NCBI GenBank assembly: GCA_019096065.1
Contig: JAGUCH010000001.1
Span: 3,906,001 to 3,970,000 of the forward strand
Origin: Paracyclopina nana
Taxonomy: Eukaryota; Arthropoda; Copepoda; Cyclopoida; Cyclopettidae
DNA length: 64,000 bases
Direction of reading: 5' to 3'
The notes under the pieces are model-generated. The model had not been told where the DNA came from. It ran no database searches and saw only the letters and a list, made by a program, of their open reading frames with translations. A program made the translations under genes and the position numbers. Within the stretch, counting starts at the first letter, position 1. Every line of letters starts with the position of its first letter. Of the stretch, positions 26,001-35,200 are shown piece after piece.

Positions 26001-29000
26001 GATCTTCCCCACTAAGTGTTTCGCCTTACCTTCAGTTGGATCTAAGTTGGATGTAAGTTGGATTTGGTAAGCCTTAATGCCAAGTTTTTTATATAGTGAT
26101 ATGTGACATATAAGTTGGTCATGTAAGTTGAAGATCATTTTTAAAATTTCTCTGAAATAACTATTTATTGCATCTTATAAATTCAATTATAAGTTGAAAA
26201 ATTTCGGTAATGTAAGTTGTCAGAAAAACATTAGTTTTGCTCAATGTCAAATTATAAAGTTGATTATAATTTGTTTATACAACATTGTAAGCTGAAAATC
26301 AGTCGCTTGAAAAAAATAGTCATTTTCATATTGCTATATACCATAGAATGTTTTATTTAATGCAATTCATAGGTTGAATGAGAAATAAGCATTTGATATT
26401 TTGTTGAAATAAGGTAATATTGCCATTATCAAACTTGAACACTTGATACAATCCCTCTCTGCTTGGAGCAGCTCTAGCTTCTCATAGTCAAGAACTGTCT
26501 TGTCATCTCTTTCAGTAGTTGTTTCCTCTTCTGCTCTCTTAGAAGAAGGCTTGTCTCTTTGAAGTAATTATCAGCTGATTATTAATTTTTTTCATTTGAA
26601 ATGTACCTTTGCTAAGACATATTCAAATGGAAACTTCATAGGAGACGATACGAATGGCGCCTTGGATTGGATAGGGTTGGTCACCAAACACTGAACTTTC
26701 ATGCCGATCGCTAGGTCGCTCCTCTTACTTGAAAACCCAACCATTGGATTGAAGTTGACTATTTCCAAAATCGGGTTTTTTAAGCATACCAAAGCATCAT
26801 CCAAAGCCAAGTGGGTGACAGGCAGGCTTTTTATCAAATAAATTACAATCACCTGAGTGTATTCTGCTCCAGGAATCTCAGGAGACAAGCTTTTTGCATC
26901 TTGAACGTTGGATTGCAGTGATTTTTAATGATTTTATCTTTGTAGGCAGTTTTTTTAACTTTGGTTTTATCCACCTTTGATTTGGCGAATTTATTTATTA
27001 TTTTGGCAGCTGAATATTTCAGCAGCTGAATTAATTGGGGTCAATTGTTAAATTATTGGTCACCTTAAAACCATCCCTTATAAGCAACTGAAAAATTCAA
27101 TTGCAATTGGTTTTGTAAGTTGTCCATTGGTCAAATTATTGTAATTTGTGATGATTTCATTTATCACCAAATTATTTCCATAAATTATAATAATTTGAAA
27201 ATAATTTGTGTCAGTTACGGCCAACTTATTCGATTGGCAAATAAGTTGAAAATCATACTTTTATAAGTCATGATAGACAAATTATCGGCCATAAATTACA
27301 GTAATTTTTAGGTAAGCCAAAAATCAGTTTGGCGGCAAGAGCGAAAACACTTAGTGGGGTTTAATACTCCCGCACAAAATTGCAGCATTGAAGAAATGGT
27401 GAAAAGGCTTTTTTCTTTGTAAAATATTGCTGCTATGAATGCAGTATGGCTTGTTCTTGAGATGAAGATTTGCTGTAAACGTAAATTTAGGTTTTTTTTC
27501 TTCCCAACTGCCCTAACATAAAGCTAGCTATTTTATGCCAAGGAATGAACCATTTTTACGCTGCGGTTCTCGCCACTGAAAAATATTCAAAGTCAGCGTA
27601 TTTTGGTGAAATAACACCTCATATTTTTACGTGCAATCTATGGGAAGTCATTTATCACAGGCATTTTGGCAAGCCTTGAGGTAGTATCCAAGATAAAAAT
27701 GTGTACTGTTAAATGGTGCTGACGAAAACCTTTCTTAAAACTTATGTATGTGTCACTTTCAGTCACCCAGCTTTGTCGTAGAATAAATTGCCATTTTGGG
27801 TTTTTACTTTTCTTGATAGAAGGATACGTTGCTCACGCTGGATTTCCTTGCAAGCAATTTGATAGGAACAAAACCGGAAAAATCGATGCAAAAAGTGCCC
27901 TTATCATGTTAAAAAGAATACCTTTAGGTATGAAAAGTCGAACATTTAAAAGAGACTTTGGTTCACCATCTTCTGCGTATTTGATCGTGGCATGGTTGCG
28001 GATGTTATATCGGTTGTTATTTATGACGAGGTTGCGATGTCAGTAAATAAGAAGCGATCAAAGACTCAGCATAAGGACGAGTTAAGCTTGGGGCCGAGCA
28101 GCGTTTTTATGGGCAATTTGACAAAAATCTTTATAAGCAATTTTTCTTCCCACAATCAGTTTGAATTATGCTTGTTAATTTAGAGTCAAATTCAACGATC
28201 CACTAAGCTCAACATAATTGTAATTGAGCGCATTTTAACTAGTTAAAATTTTGATTGTTTAATTTATTTTATTTTATGCCTCCTCGCGAAGCATTTTGAA
28301 CTCCTCCGCCAATTCATTTGTAAGTGAGGCTTTTATTTTAAGAAAATAGCTGATTTGTCAATTAATTTGAGTCTAGGGCGGCAAAAAAGAATGACATTGG
28401 AGTCTTTCGAAAGCCCAAAAGTTGATAGCATGCTAGCACTTGAAATCTTGTCTTCAATTTCGAGATTTGTCGGAATTTCCCGTGCGCGTCAAATCGGCTT
28501 TTCAGTGCTTTCGACAAGCAATTTTGCCTTGAATCGGTGTGCCTTCGTAGCTTGAGATGGCCAACGATATGACTTGACAAATGTTTATATTGCTTGCATA
28601 GAGGCACTTTTTTCATTTGCTACCTATTTGGAAAAGAAAGTTCTATAAAAGAAACCACACTGTTTTATTCGTTTTTCTAATGCCTTCTGCATGAAGTTGC
28701 TTGCTCGCTTTTTTCACTCATGCTACAAGCAGCAGCCTCTGCAAATATCATCGACCTCGCAGCGTTTTGATTTACGACGTGTTGCTTACTGGCTTGGTGT
28801 TGGCAAAAAACAGCTACTGTAATAGGATTTTGGCCACAACTTTGATTAAGATTTATTGAACGGACTGACCTTTTCACATTTTACATCCTTCTGCGCTGGT
28901 CGCAAATTATGTGGTTATTCTTGAATTATCCACGCCTAGCTTAGGAAATTATTGTAACTAAAATCTCTTGTTGCCATCCAGCCGGTCTAAGGCGTTCCCT

Positions 29001-31268
29001 GAATCAAGGCAATTAATGAATGATACAACTCAGGAGAGAAGCCCTTGCAATTTTTCATTTCAACCGAAAGTAGATTCTGCCATGTAAACGTCAACGCTCT
29101 GAGCTTGATGCTTTGCAATTTAGATTTTTAGGTCAGCAGACATTATTTGGGTCTTATGCCCCTTAGAAATGTAACAATACTGTCCTGATGACGAGTCCAT
29201 ATAGGGTTTTTCGCTCATGAGTAGTCAAATGAAAGATCACCGAGTGGCGAAGCCACGAGTGATCTGGAATTTTACTACGAATGAGCGAAAAACCCTATAT
29301 GGACGAGTCATCAGGACAGTATTGACATTTTTGTCAGCTTCGTGAGGGTTAAAAGTCCCAATAGTACTTTTAAATGCAAAAAATTGAGTGATTTATCAAT
29401 TAAATTGGCCTTAAAAAAGATAGCTAATTTGCAGGAAAAACTTTGCGGTCAATCGCGCGCGCATTATAATGAGGTTAGCAACACAAGAGCTCAGCAGTCA
29501 TCAGTCACTGCTAAATGCGGTGTCATTTCAATAGATGGCGCTTTTTCATGCATTTTTAAATCACATACCAGAGAAGGTTTTTAGATGTGCTCTGGTGGCA
29601 TAGTGGTAGTGTGCAGGCCTTTCACTCAGCAGACCCAGGTTCGAATCCTGGTGTTGTCTTTTTTTTAAATTGAAGAAGAACTCTCAAGTCGCCAACCGTA
29701 CAATAATGAATATTATTTCTTCACATGTGATGAAAAAAAGATCATTATTGTACGGTAGATGCGAGCGCACGCCTAATCTCTGCAAAATACAAGGATTTTC
29801 GCTTCACTGCCGTATGTAGTGAACCCACCGCCAAGTTGACAAAAATGGTGTATCAAGTGTCATATTCGAAGGGCCAAGTTCTATGCTTAACCTTTGTCCG
29901 TTTCTCTTGCAGTTGAGCCAAGATCTGGGCTACGTTATGTACTCGGCCTTCGGATCATTTTATATCCCCTCATGCATTATGGTCTTTGTCTACATCAAGA
30001 TCTACTACGCGGCCAGGGAGAGAGCCAGACGGGTCATCAACAAGCCCGGCTTTTCGAAACGAATATCCAGGCGCTTTGCCAAGGCCAATTCAGCCACAGC
30101 AGCCTCCTCGGCTGCCGGGGCAGCCTCTGTGCCACCTGCAAACAGAAAAGCCAACATTGCAACGATCTCAAACCCCAATGGGTGCATTAACAACTCGCCA
30201 TCAAATAATACCACAGTGGGCAATTCGGAGGGCTTGCAGCTTCCAATGCCACCAGCCGCGCCCGTCGCGTCCGCCTCCGCCACCACGGAGGCCAAAAAGA
30301 AAGTAGAAAAGAAAACGAGGTTTGATATTGAAGCCTCGGAAAGCATGGGCGAGGACGACGCGTTTCTGCCTAACGACCAGCAGCCCATGAACAGCAAGCT
30401 GGCATTATCGACCATGGACCCCAAAAAGAAGAGACTCGTGCACATTCTGAGTGCAACCTCGGTAGAGGCCCCGAGTGGGCGGCCGTCCGACCCGGAAGTC
30501 ACCATAGCCAACAAACCTCACGCGTACGGCGCTTGTGCCACGAACGGAGGCCACCTTCGCACCCGGAGGTCGGTGGGGGTGAGCACCAAGGACGACGATG
30601 ACGCCAATGTGATGGAGAGCAACAAATCTACTCAGCTGTCCTCGGCGGCAGCTCCCGCGTCTAAGATGAACGAGGTCAAGTGCCTCAAGTTTCGGCTCCG
30701 GTCCAAGTTCAAGAACACCACCGGCCGGAGACCTTCGAAAGAGACACGAGAAGTCATAGATATGGGCAAACTTTCGGCAGCCTCGGCAGCCACCAAAAAA
30801 CGGTCCCCTCTCAATGGCATCCTACGAAAGATGGAGAGCAGAACATCCATGCTGACCTCGAGCGAGGCGGCAACCATTGTGCATTCATCAAACGTGCCTA
30901 ACAATAACCCCGTGTCGTCGGGCGCCTCGCCTTCTGGCCCACCAGCCTGCCCCAAACTCACGCCTGAGCAGGAGGCTGACAAGGAGAAGAAGAGAATCGC
31001 GAGGAAGAAGGAGAGAAGGGCCACCCTCATTTTGGGCCTGATCATGGGGTCCTTCATCGCCTGCTGGTTCCCCTTCTTCTTCCTCTACTCAATCAGTCCG
31101 ATATGTCCCATCTGCGAGACGAGTCCCGAGGCCGCGTGCTGCGTCCAAGGCTGGGGCTTCACTTTTGCTTTCTGGCTGGGCTACTCCAACTCGGCTCTCA
31201 ACCCAGTGATCTACACTGTGTTTAACAAAGACTTTAGGAGAGCCTTTAAAAGGATTCTCTTCAAATGA
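8084..31268 (+). CDS. Octalpha2R: Alpha2-adrenergic-like octopamine receptor (class A biogenic-amine GPCR)
   Basis: Plasma-membrane receptor for a biogenic amine, most likely octopamine, coupled to G proteins. Coding exons are 8084-8682, 8944-9232 and 29913-31268, giving 747 residues. The start is the first ATG in the open frame. The N-terminal ectodomain of about 100 residues has NRT, NQS, NGS and NVS glycosylation sequons. TM1 carries GN at 122-123, TM2 LAVAD (D151), TM3 the amine-binding D185, then DRY at 202-204. C178 and C295 can form the extracellular disulfide. TM5 has serines at 307 and 311. The third intracellular loop is about 325 residues, Ala/Ser/Lys-rich. TM6 has CWFPF near 679, TM7 NPVIY near 726, and the protein ends in RILFK. 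TM1-TM3 and TM5 resemble insect Octalpha2R more than D2-like or tyramine receptors, but this is from memory. Intron 1 (8683-8943) lacks GT-AG. Intron 2 is GT-AG, phase 0, 20.7 kb and full of mobile DNA. The gene is tail-to-tail with TAPT1. Confidence 0.85.
8683..8943 (+). other. Non-canonical 261-nt intron-like insertion with 14-bp inverted repeats and 5-bp direct repeats
   Basis: The receptor frame is interrupted inside the conserved I-S-L-D-R-Y-W stretch. Removing exactly 261 nt restores it seamlessly. The pentamer ATCAG flanks the segment (8678-8682 and 8939-8943), so the true cut could lie at any of six equivalent positions, and none gives GT-AG, GC-AG or AT-AC. Near the ends lies a perfect 14-bp inverted repeat, TGAACCATAGCCAT at 8690-8703 and its complement at 8911-8924, only 7 and 19 nt from the borders as drawn. 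If unspliced, a stop at 8690-8692 truncates the receptor in TM3. Either this is an intron derived from a MITE-like insertion, with ATCAG as target duplication, or it is a recent insertion that breaks this copy. Confidence 0.7.
11781..12043 (+). repeat. Left terminal inverted repeat of the Mutator-like element
   Basis: Matches the reverse complement of the right arm over roughly 250 bp with few differences. It contains several GATCTATA/GATCTAAA repeats and a GC-rich patch (GGCGGTGGACGCGCAAGC) that is conserved in both arms. Confidence 0.8.
12179..12979 (+). CDS. Orphan 266-residue cysteine- and lysine-rich protein carried by the Mutator-like element
   Basis: I do not recognise this protein. 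The frame is open upstream to 12044, but the first in-frame ATG is at 12179, just after a splice-acceptor-like TGCATTTCAG, so a non-coding first exon in or near the left inverted repeat is possible. The protein has an acidic segment ([10 protein letters not shown]), a charged, probably coiled-coil stretch ([15 protein letters not shown]), then cysteine clusters (CNCC followed by C, and GCPNC followed later by CLEYQTCHF) that could bind zinc. The C-terminus is a lysine run. Polyadenylation signals AATAAA follow at 13044-13049 and near 13100. It lacks the DDE signature expected of a Mutator transposase. It could be a captured host gene fragment or an element-encoded accessory protein. Confidence 0.65.
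   Translation: MKKSDETLYERALMSKKDSMRKHGLAPEAGVCDCIPESYEEAEEESLSDYIDILAPDCDHLDDLVVLSKLCAKEVEAKSRKLKEQEDKFKFFMKFCTKKKSSNSISQFFLKKGIPEEVIPKILKINWLPIREPSMPDEFNPKKTPFCNCCKIPQFLCSDLGTWYMKVPEMAHLLGVECPKYYKHKEEKKRSMSKMKQALKLEIKEVEAILLRLQPLSETSEKDGCPNCLISIMDCLEYQTCHFNRENIEITYQTKLTQLQKKKKGT
13141..13404 (-). repeat. Right terminal inverted repeat of the Mutator-like element
   Basis: Reverse complement of the left arm, starting with TTAGTTTACCCTAGGCTTAG and ending at the 9-bp duplicated target GTCAGATCA. Confidence 0.8.
18211..19437. mobile_element. CCCCAC-ended non-autonomous DNA element, copy 1
   Basis: The ends are CCCCACCGGAAT and its exact complement ATTCCGGTGGGG, a 12-bp inverted repeat. The dinucleotide TT flanks both sides directly. 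The 1.2-kb interior has no convincing coding sequence. Instead it repeats short degenerate words such as AAATGTGAC, AACTGTG and TGTACA, giving a satellite-like texture on the left and, less densely, on the right. Two further elements in the same intron share the CCCCAC ends, the size and the TT or AA flanks but not the interior. Confidence 0.6.
20450..20520 (+). pseudogene. tRNA-Lys(CTT)-like unit in repeat copy A
   Basis: An A-box-like TGGCACATTGG is followed by an anticodon stem CTGGG/TTCAG enclosing the loop CTCTTGA (anticodon CTT, Lys), then a B-box GGTTCAAACC. The acceptor stem does not pair, so it is a SINE head or tRNA relic rather than a working tRNA. Confidence 0.6.
20594..20664 (+). 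pseudogene. Second tRNA-like unit in repeat copy A
   Basis: An A-box-like TAGCTTAGTGG, an anticodon arm TGGA-ATGCTAA-TCCA (anticodon GCT) and a B-box GGTTCAAATC are visible. The anticodon arm resembles tRNA-Ser(GCT), but the long variable arm of serine tRNAs is missing. Acceptor pairing is poor. Confidence 0.5.
21975..22540 (+). repeat. Degenerate tandem array with 60-62-bp period inside CCCCAC element copy 2
   Basis: The word ACTTTTCA or a close variant recurs at about 22049, 22111, 22172, 22233 and 22294, a spacing of 60-62 bp. TTCAAGAACTATTCA variants are interleaved at the same period. Units have diverged, so the array is old or unconstrained. Confidence 0.6.
22641..22713 (+). pseudogene. 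tRNA-like unit inside CCCCAC element copy 2
   Basis: It has an A-box-like TGGTCTAGAGGCAAGG and a B-box GGGTTCGAATCC with a plausible T arm. The anticodon region reads ATTCCAA, suggesting TCC (Gly), but the anticodon and acceptor stems do not pair well. It is followed by a T/C-rich stretch. It is most simply a SINE head or tRNA relic nested in the element. Confidence 0.45.
23592..23763. mobile_element. Palindromic MITE with TA target duplication (Tc1/mariner-type)
   Basis: Two arms of about 75 bp are almost perfect inverted copies. Outer ends are TGGGCTTAG and CTAAGCCCA, the inner part is rich in TATTTAAATAG. The dinucleotide TA flanks both ends, as expected for Tc1/mariner-type insertion. 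It is 172 bp with no coding capacity. Confidence 0.65.
26007..27359. mobile_element. CCCCAC-ended non-autonomous DNA element, copy 3, with coding-like interior
   Basis: The ends are CCCCACTAAGTGTTT and its complement (15 bp, with CGC following after a one-base offset), flanked by TT on both sides. Outer parts are made of short degenerate repeats (TAAGTTG, TAATTTG and variants). The middle, about 26367-26930, differs: read on the minus strand it has two blocks with protein-like composition, listed separately. Size, ends and flanks match the other two CCCCAC elements. Confidence 0.65.
26367..26930 (-). pseudogene. Coding-like blocks inside CCCCAC element copy 3, possibly a captured gene fragment
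   Basis: On the minus strand 26930-26607 is open for about 108 codons with balanced composition (for example [17 protein letters not shown]) and ends at a donor-like AAG-GTACAT. After about 45 nt a second open block runs to a stop at 26367-26369, hydrophilic ([16 protein letters not shown]) then hydrophobic. I do not recognise either block. The phases of the two do not agree at the most obvious splice sites, so it is either a decayed captured gene or spliced differently from what I propose. The surrounding repeats have no such coding character. Confidence 0.4.
29167..29330. mobile_element. Foldback (palindromic) element of about 164 bp
   Basis: Long inverted arms start at AAATGT(AA)CAATACTGTCC on the left and end at GGACAGTATTGACATTT on the right. 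They include CCATATAGGGTTTTTCGCTCAT and its complement (the left one is 29200-29221). The centre has a smaller hairpin, GATCAC...GTGATC. No target duplication is obvious and there is no coding capacity. Confidence 0.55.
29586..29666 (+). pseudogene. Solitary tRNA-like unit with oligo-T terminator
   Basis: An A-box-like TGGCATAGTGG is followed by a perfect T arm, CCAGG-TTCGAAT-CCTGG, and then T9, a typical RNA polymerase III terminator. The anticodon loop reads CTTTCAC (anticodon TTC, Glu), but its stem is mispaired and acceptor strands do not pair. Probably a tRNA-Glu-derived SINE head or relic rather than a functional tRNA. Confidence 0.5.
29695..29756. repeat. Small 62-bp inverted repeat
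   Basis: ACCGTACAATAATGA (29695-29709) and its exact complement (29742-29756) form 15-bp arms around a 32-nt loop, about 160 bp before the receptor's last exon. It may be a tiny MITE or the end of the neighbouring tRNA-like repeat. Confidence 0.45.
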
Positions 31269-32287
31269 GACATTCTCGCCCCTCTCCTAAGAAAAAAGAT
31301 GGCTGTGTGCTTAGCTTATAGTGTGCTACGATGATGAAGAAACATTGCGCATGGCCTTTTGTCAACTATCGCGTGTTTTGTCCAGCAGCAGACTTGTTGA
31401 GGAAAAAGTGCCGTTTTGGGAGCTATCTCGATGAGCAGCTCTTCAAGATAACTTGCGCCGGCAGAAAAGAAATCAATGCTGCTGTACTTTTGTTTGGTTG
31501 ACGAAACCAATATTCTTTGCTTTTCTTCACAATTGTCTTATGCAAAGGAGCACATTTTAGGAGACACTTTTTGTGTGTGGAGGACTGAGGCAGCATGGCG
31601 TGATTTTGACCCTCGAATGTGAGTGCGTGAAAAGGAGTGAGGAATGTTTCACCACTGCAAAAGTATTTCGCTCTATCTACTTAAGACAACACAAGTTCAA
31701 GCATACGAGTACTACCAATATTTTAATAGCTGCAAGTTGAAATGCCGTGTCAAAATGCACACAAAAGCCTACTAACTAGCTATCTAGTCGAAAAAGCCAA
31801 GCTGGACAGACTTATACTACTCAGCTACTACCACACCACTGTAAACCACGCATTGTTTGTGTCACTAATAGAGAGAGAATTAAATACTATTCTTTGTATT
31901 ACATCAACGAATACGTTCATAAGAGTAATGAAGGCGATGCATTGATCTTGCGCGACGAGAGCATAAAAAAATACTAGAATGCAATTTTTGTAAGTTCATA
32001 GATGCTATAACAATTATCAGTAGCATAGGCGTCAACGCAGTTTTGCTCATTCTGTCAAAGTTTTTCCGCAGAGCTCCACCTAGTATTGTCCGTCTTTTGT
32101 GAGGTGGCAAAAAAATCCACCATTCCACTCTAGTTGATGAATGAGTAACTACTAGCCTGGGTATTTGGAATAAAAAACTTTTCCCCTTAATTCGAGAAGA
32201 AATCGGAAAAACTTGCGGTAATGACTCGCAGTCTCAGCCAGTCGTCCCGATTGCAAGGGACACCAGTATAAGTCATAAAGCCAAGAA
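31269..32287. other. Convergent intergenic region between the receptor and TAPT1 stops
   Basis: About 1 kb without a supported gene, holding the 3' untranslated regions of two tail-to-tail genes. A plus-strand AATAAA near 32169 could serve the receptor transcript. No clear signal for TAPT1 was found on the other strand. Confidence 0.5.
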
Positions 32288-35200
32288 TCACACCACTGAG
32301 GAGTCGAGTCGTTTTCGCCGCCTCAGCTTGTCCACGCTCGCGTCGCTTCCTTTTTGGCTTGCCCCAACACCAGCATCGTCGTCCTCGTCTAAGCCGCTAT
32401 TTTCGTCGTGCCGAGAGTTGTCGACCTCATCCAACTCATCCTCAATCTCGGGCCAATCCCTTTCTTCATCATAAGCAGCCTTAAAGGACTTCATGAAATC
32501 CGGTGATGATAATGACTTAGCCTTCATTGAAGGGGATAGAGAGGCAGCATCTTCATCGTCAACAGCTTCCACAGCCTCATTGTTGACAACTTGATCGTGG
32601 CAAGATCCCGCCGACTCGGGCGAAATAGAGGTGGCTGCTGCAGCCACTACAAAGCTCATCATATTATCCTTGTTCACAGAGTTGATTGCGGAGAACGACG
32701 GCTCGTCCTCGGGCTCATCTATTGACACAGAGGTAGAAATGGAGGTCGAGGGGGGCGTGCATGACAACGGCCTCCGCCTCGAGTCCGAAAACACGACCCG
32801 ATTGAGCTCGCCTTGGTGCTGCTTCAACAAAAGCTGAGATCTTCGATTGCTCCATATGTGGCCGGACGGAGCAGCCGATGCGGAAATGGACTCGAGTGGC
32901 TTCTCCTCCTCGATCGGGTCCAAGTTGTCCTCGGAGAGCTTCGACGGCAACACGTGAAGCGGGGGCGTGGATCGAACCACTGCGGCGGTTTGAAGGAGCT
33001 CAAGTTTGGCCTCCAAGAGACCGGCGGCCGCCTCCGAGCTCATGGAAGCGAAACTGCCTCCAAGCTTCCGGCCCAAGCCAGAGGTCATGACCTCGACCTC
33101 TAGGTCCTCGGCAGCGTCCTTTGGCGACTGCTGTGAGGCTCCTTCCGATGCGGCGTTCGCCGTCTTTTGTGGAGACGAAGCCCCCGACTTCTTTGACTCT
33201 TGATGATGGTCGATCAAGTCGCAGGCTTGGCCCAAAATCACAATGGAGGCCAATATCCTAGAATTGCACACAAGAAGCATATTGATGCATGATTCATTCC
33301 TTGATGAATTACCGGAAAGTGACGAGGCACAAATAGGCGACCAAAAGGGTCACGAGTGACCCGATTGTGTGGCTTTTAACTGCAGTGCCTATCACCCGGA
33401 TCATGACCACCCCCAATGGGATAGGAATAAAGCCCATCCGCCTCGACACAATGTCGGAATGGTCAGAGAAAGCCTGGAAATGAAACAAAAGATGAGTTTA
33501 TATTGTTTTGCACCATGTGGTATGTTGGGATATCTTAGGCCTCAAAAGATCAGGTGAAGCAGGAAAGAAGAGCTCCGTTTTCAATTCAGAAACGCCATAG
33601 AGGCATACGCCGCTTTATTTCAATAGAGCCTCCAAAAAAAGAGCAGAGTTGGCATGGACGGTAACTTTTCTCTAAGCTAAAATGTAGGACGATAAAAGGA
33701 TATCCAGATCAGCTGCTGAGCAGCCATCAACAAACCAACAGGCATTGGCTCTGCTGTTGTTGTTTTTGAGCATAATTAGGGATACCAGATCCTCCAAAGC
33801 ACTAAATTTCCCAAGCAGAACGCATATGGCCTCGCTATATAAACACTAATAATGTAGTCTTTTTGTGTATTACTTCATGATATTCACTGTACAGCATAAT
33901 GAAGCTTCAAAGGGCCCCATTATGCAACCTTTTCTTGCTACGCTTTGTTGTTTGTGTAACCAAAGTTTTGCGTTCTGTGAGTGGCCCAAAACGCAGCTAG
34001 AATACAACCGAGTGTAGCTCGTCATGAAAACGCAATATCCTTTGGAATATGCGATCATCATCACTTTTTGTGATGCCGTGGATTGAGCAAGGCCATAAAA
34101 ATGTGGCATGAATGATTGTCTCTATGCTGAAATGGGACAACTTTGCCATCCGATTCTGAAGGAGTAAGCAAAGAAAGCAAAAAAAGGCCAAGGAGGGAAG
34201 AATGATGAAAGAACAGTACAGCAAACCGCTGCAGATTCACGAAAAAATGAATACTTTACTTAGCTTGAAACTACATACATGGAGATGAACAGAGTGATCG
34301 GTCATGTTTCGAACAGATCGGACATTTGCCGCAACATATCGCAGCAAATAAAGAAAAAGGTCTGCCAAACCAACAAGCCGCAATGAACAACCAACTTAAA
34401 GTAAAAAATATCATCACATTCCATTACACTTCCATTCCATTAATATGATACGCGTAACCAGCGCCAAATGCAACCGTAATATTTCTCAATAAAGAGCGAA
34501 CTTTCAGGCCTAGCCTCGGCTACATAGATTTGAAAATAATGTTGCCATCACTTCTACCACCGGTTATGAAAAAACAACGAACAATTTATCAAAGTTCTTG
34601 CCATGACCTTGATAAATGTCCTCCAAAATCCTCTTGGGTTCTTTGTATTATGAAAAACTTTCATGCTGGAGGCTTTTCTCTTCAGTTTTTCTACATTGCA
34701 CTATACATCCCTTTGACGCTGTTATGGTGGCTTGTTAGGGCTGCTCCATTAAGCTGTGAGCATTTGATCAGGCTGTTTTCTGCCTCATCAATCCAACGTT
34801 TCAAGGTAAAACGATCTAAAAAAGTCGACAACTGAGAGATCTAAAATTAGCAAAGTCTGCGGAGCTCTACGCACGGCTCCCTTGGGAATTACGACCGTCC
34901 AACTAGATCATAGCAGCCAGAGAAAAGCTCCAACAACTAAAAGAAAATCACTTCCTACAAACTATTTCCGCTTTTCCAAGGAGTGCATCAGGGTACATCA
35001 TGTGGCAATGTCAATCTCGACAAAAGTTCAGCAAACAGTGCATATAACTCCTTTGAGACCGAGCTCGCCTTAATGAGATCTCATTTTTCCACTTGAGAAC
35101 TGACTTGAGGCTGTCTGACCTCAGAATCACTCAATCCTTGATGCCATGCCAGCACTATGGGAAAGTGATGCTTTAAAAATCCTTGTCGGATAGGCGATGA

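Larger units (their letters stand above)
9233..29912 (+). other. Large second intron of the receptor, acting as a reservoir of mobile DNA
   Basis: The intron opens with GTGAGT after the codon for T296 and closes with CTCTTGCAG before L297. Apart from the elements listed separately I see no host exon in it. Stretches without a recognisable element are 9233-11780, 13405-18210, 19438-20171, about 20740-21679, 23145-23591, 23764-26006, 27360-29166 and 29760-29912. They are AT-rich with only short, featureless open frames. Confidence 0.8.

Noticed and set aside
21680-27359. CCCCAC-ended elements as CACTA (EnSpm) transposons because copy 3 begins CCCCACTA.
   Set aside because: The other two begin CCCCACC, the terminal CCC/GGG is itself inverted rather than a target duplication, and no 2-3-bp duplication fits a CACTA start.
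29181-29205. CTGATGACGAGTCC in the foldback element looks like a hammerhead ribozyme core (CUGAUGA).
   Set aside because: The required GAAA and a stem II of the right geometry are missing after CUGAUGA, and no properly placed cleavage triplet is seen on either strand. The word is shared by both arms of a palindrome, which explains it.
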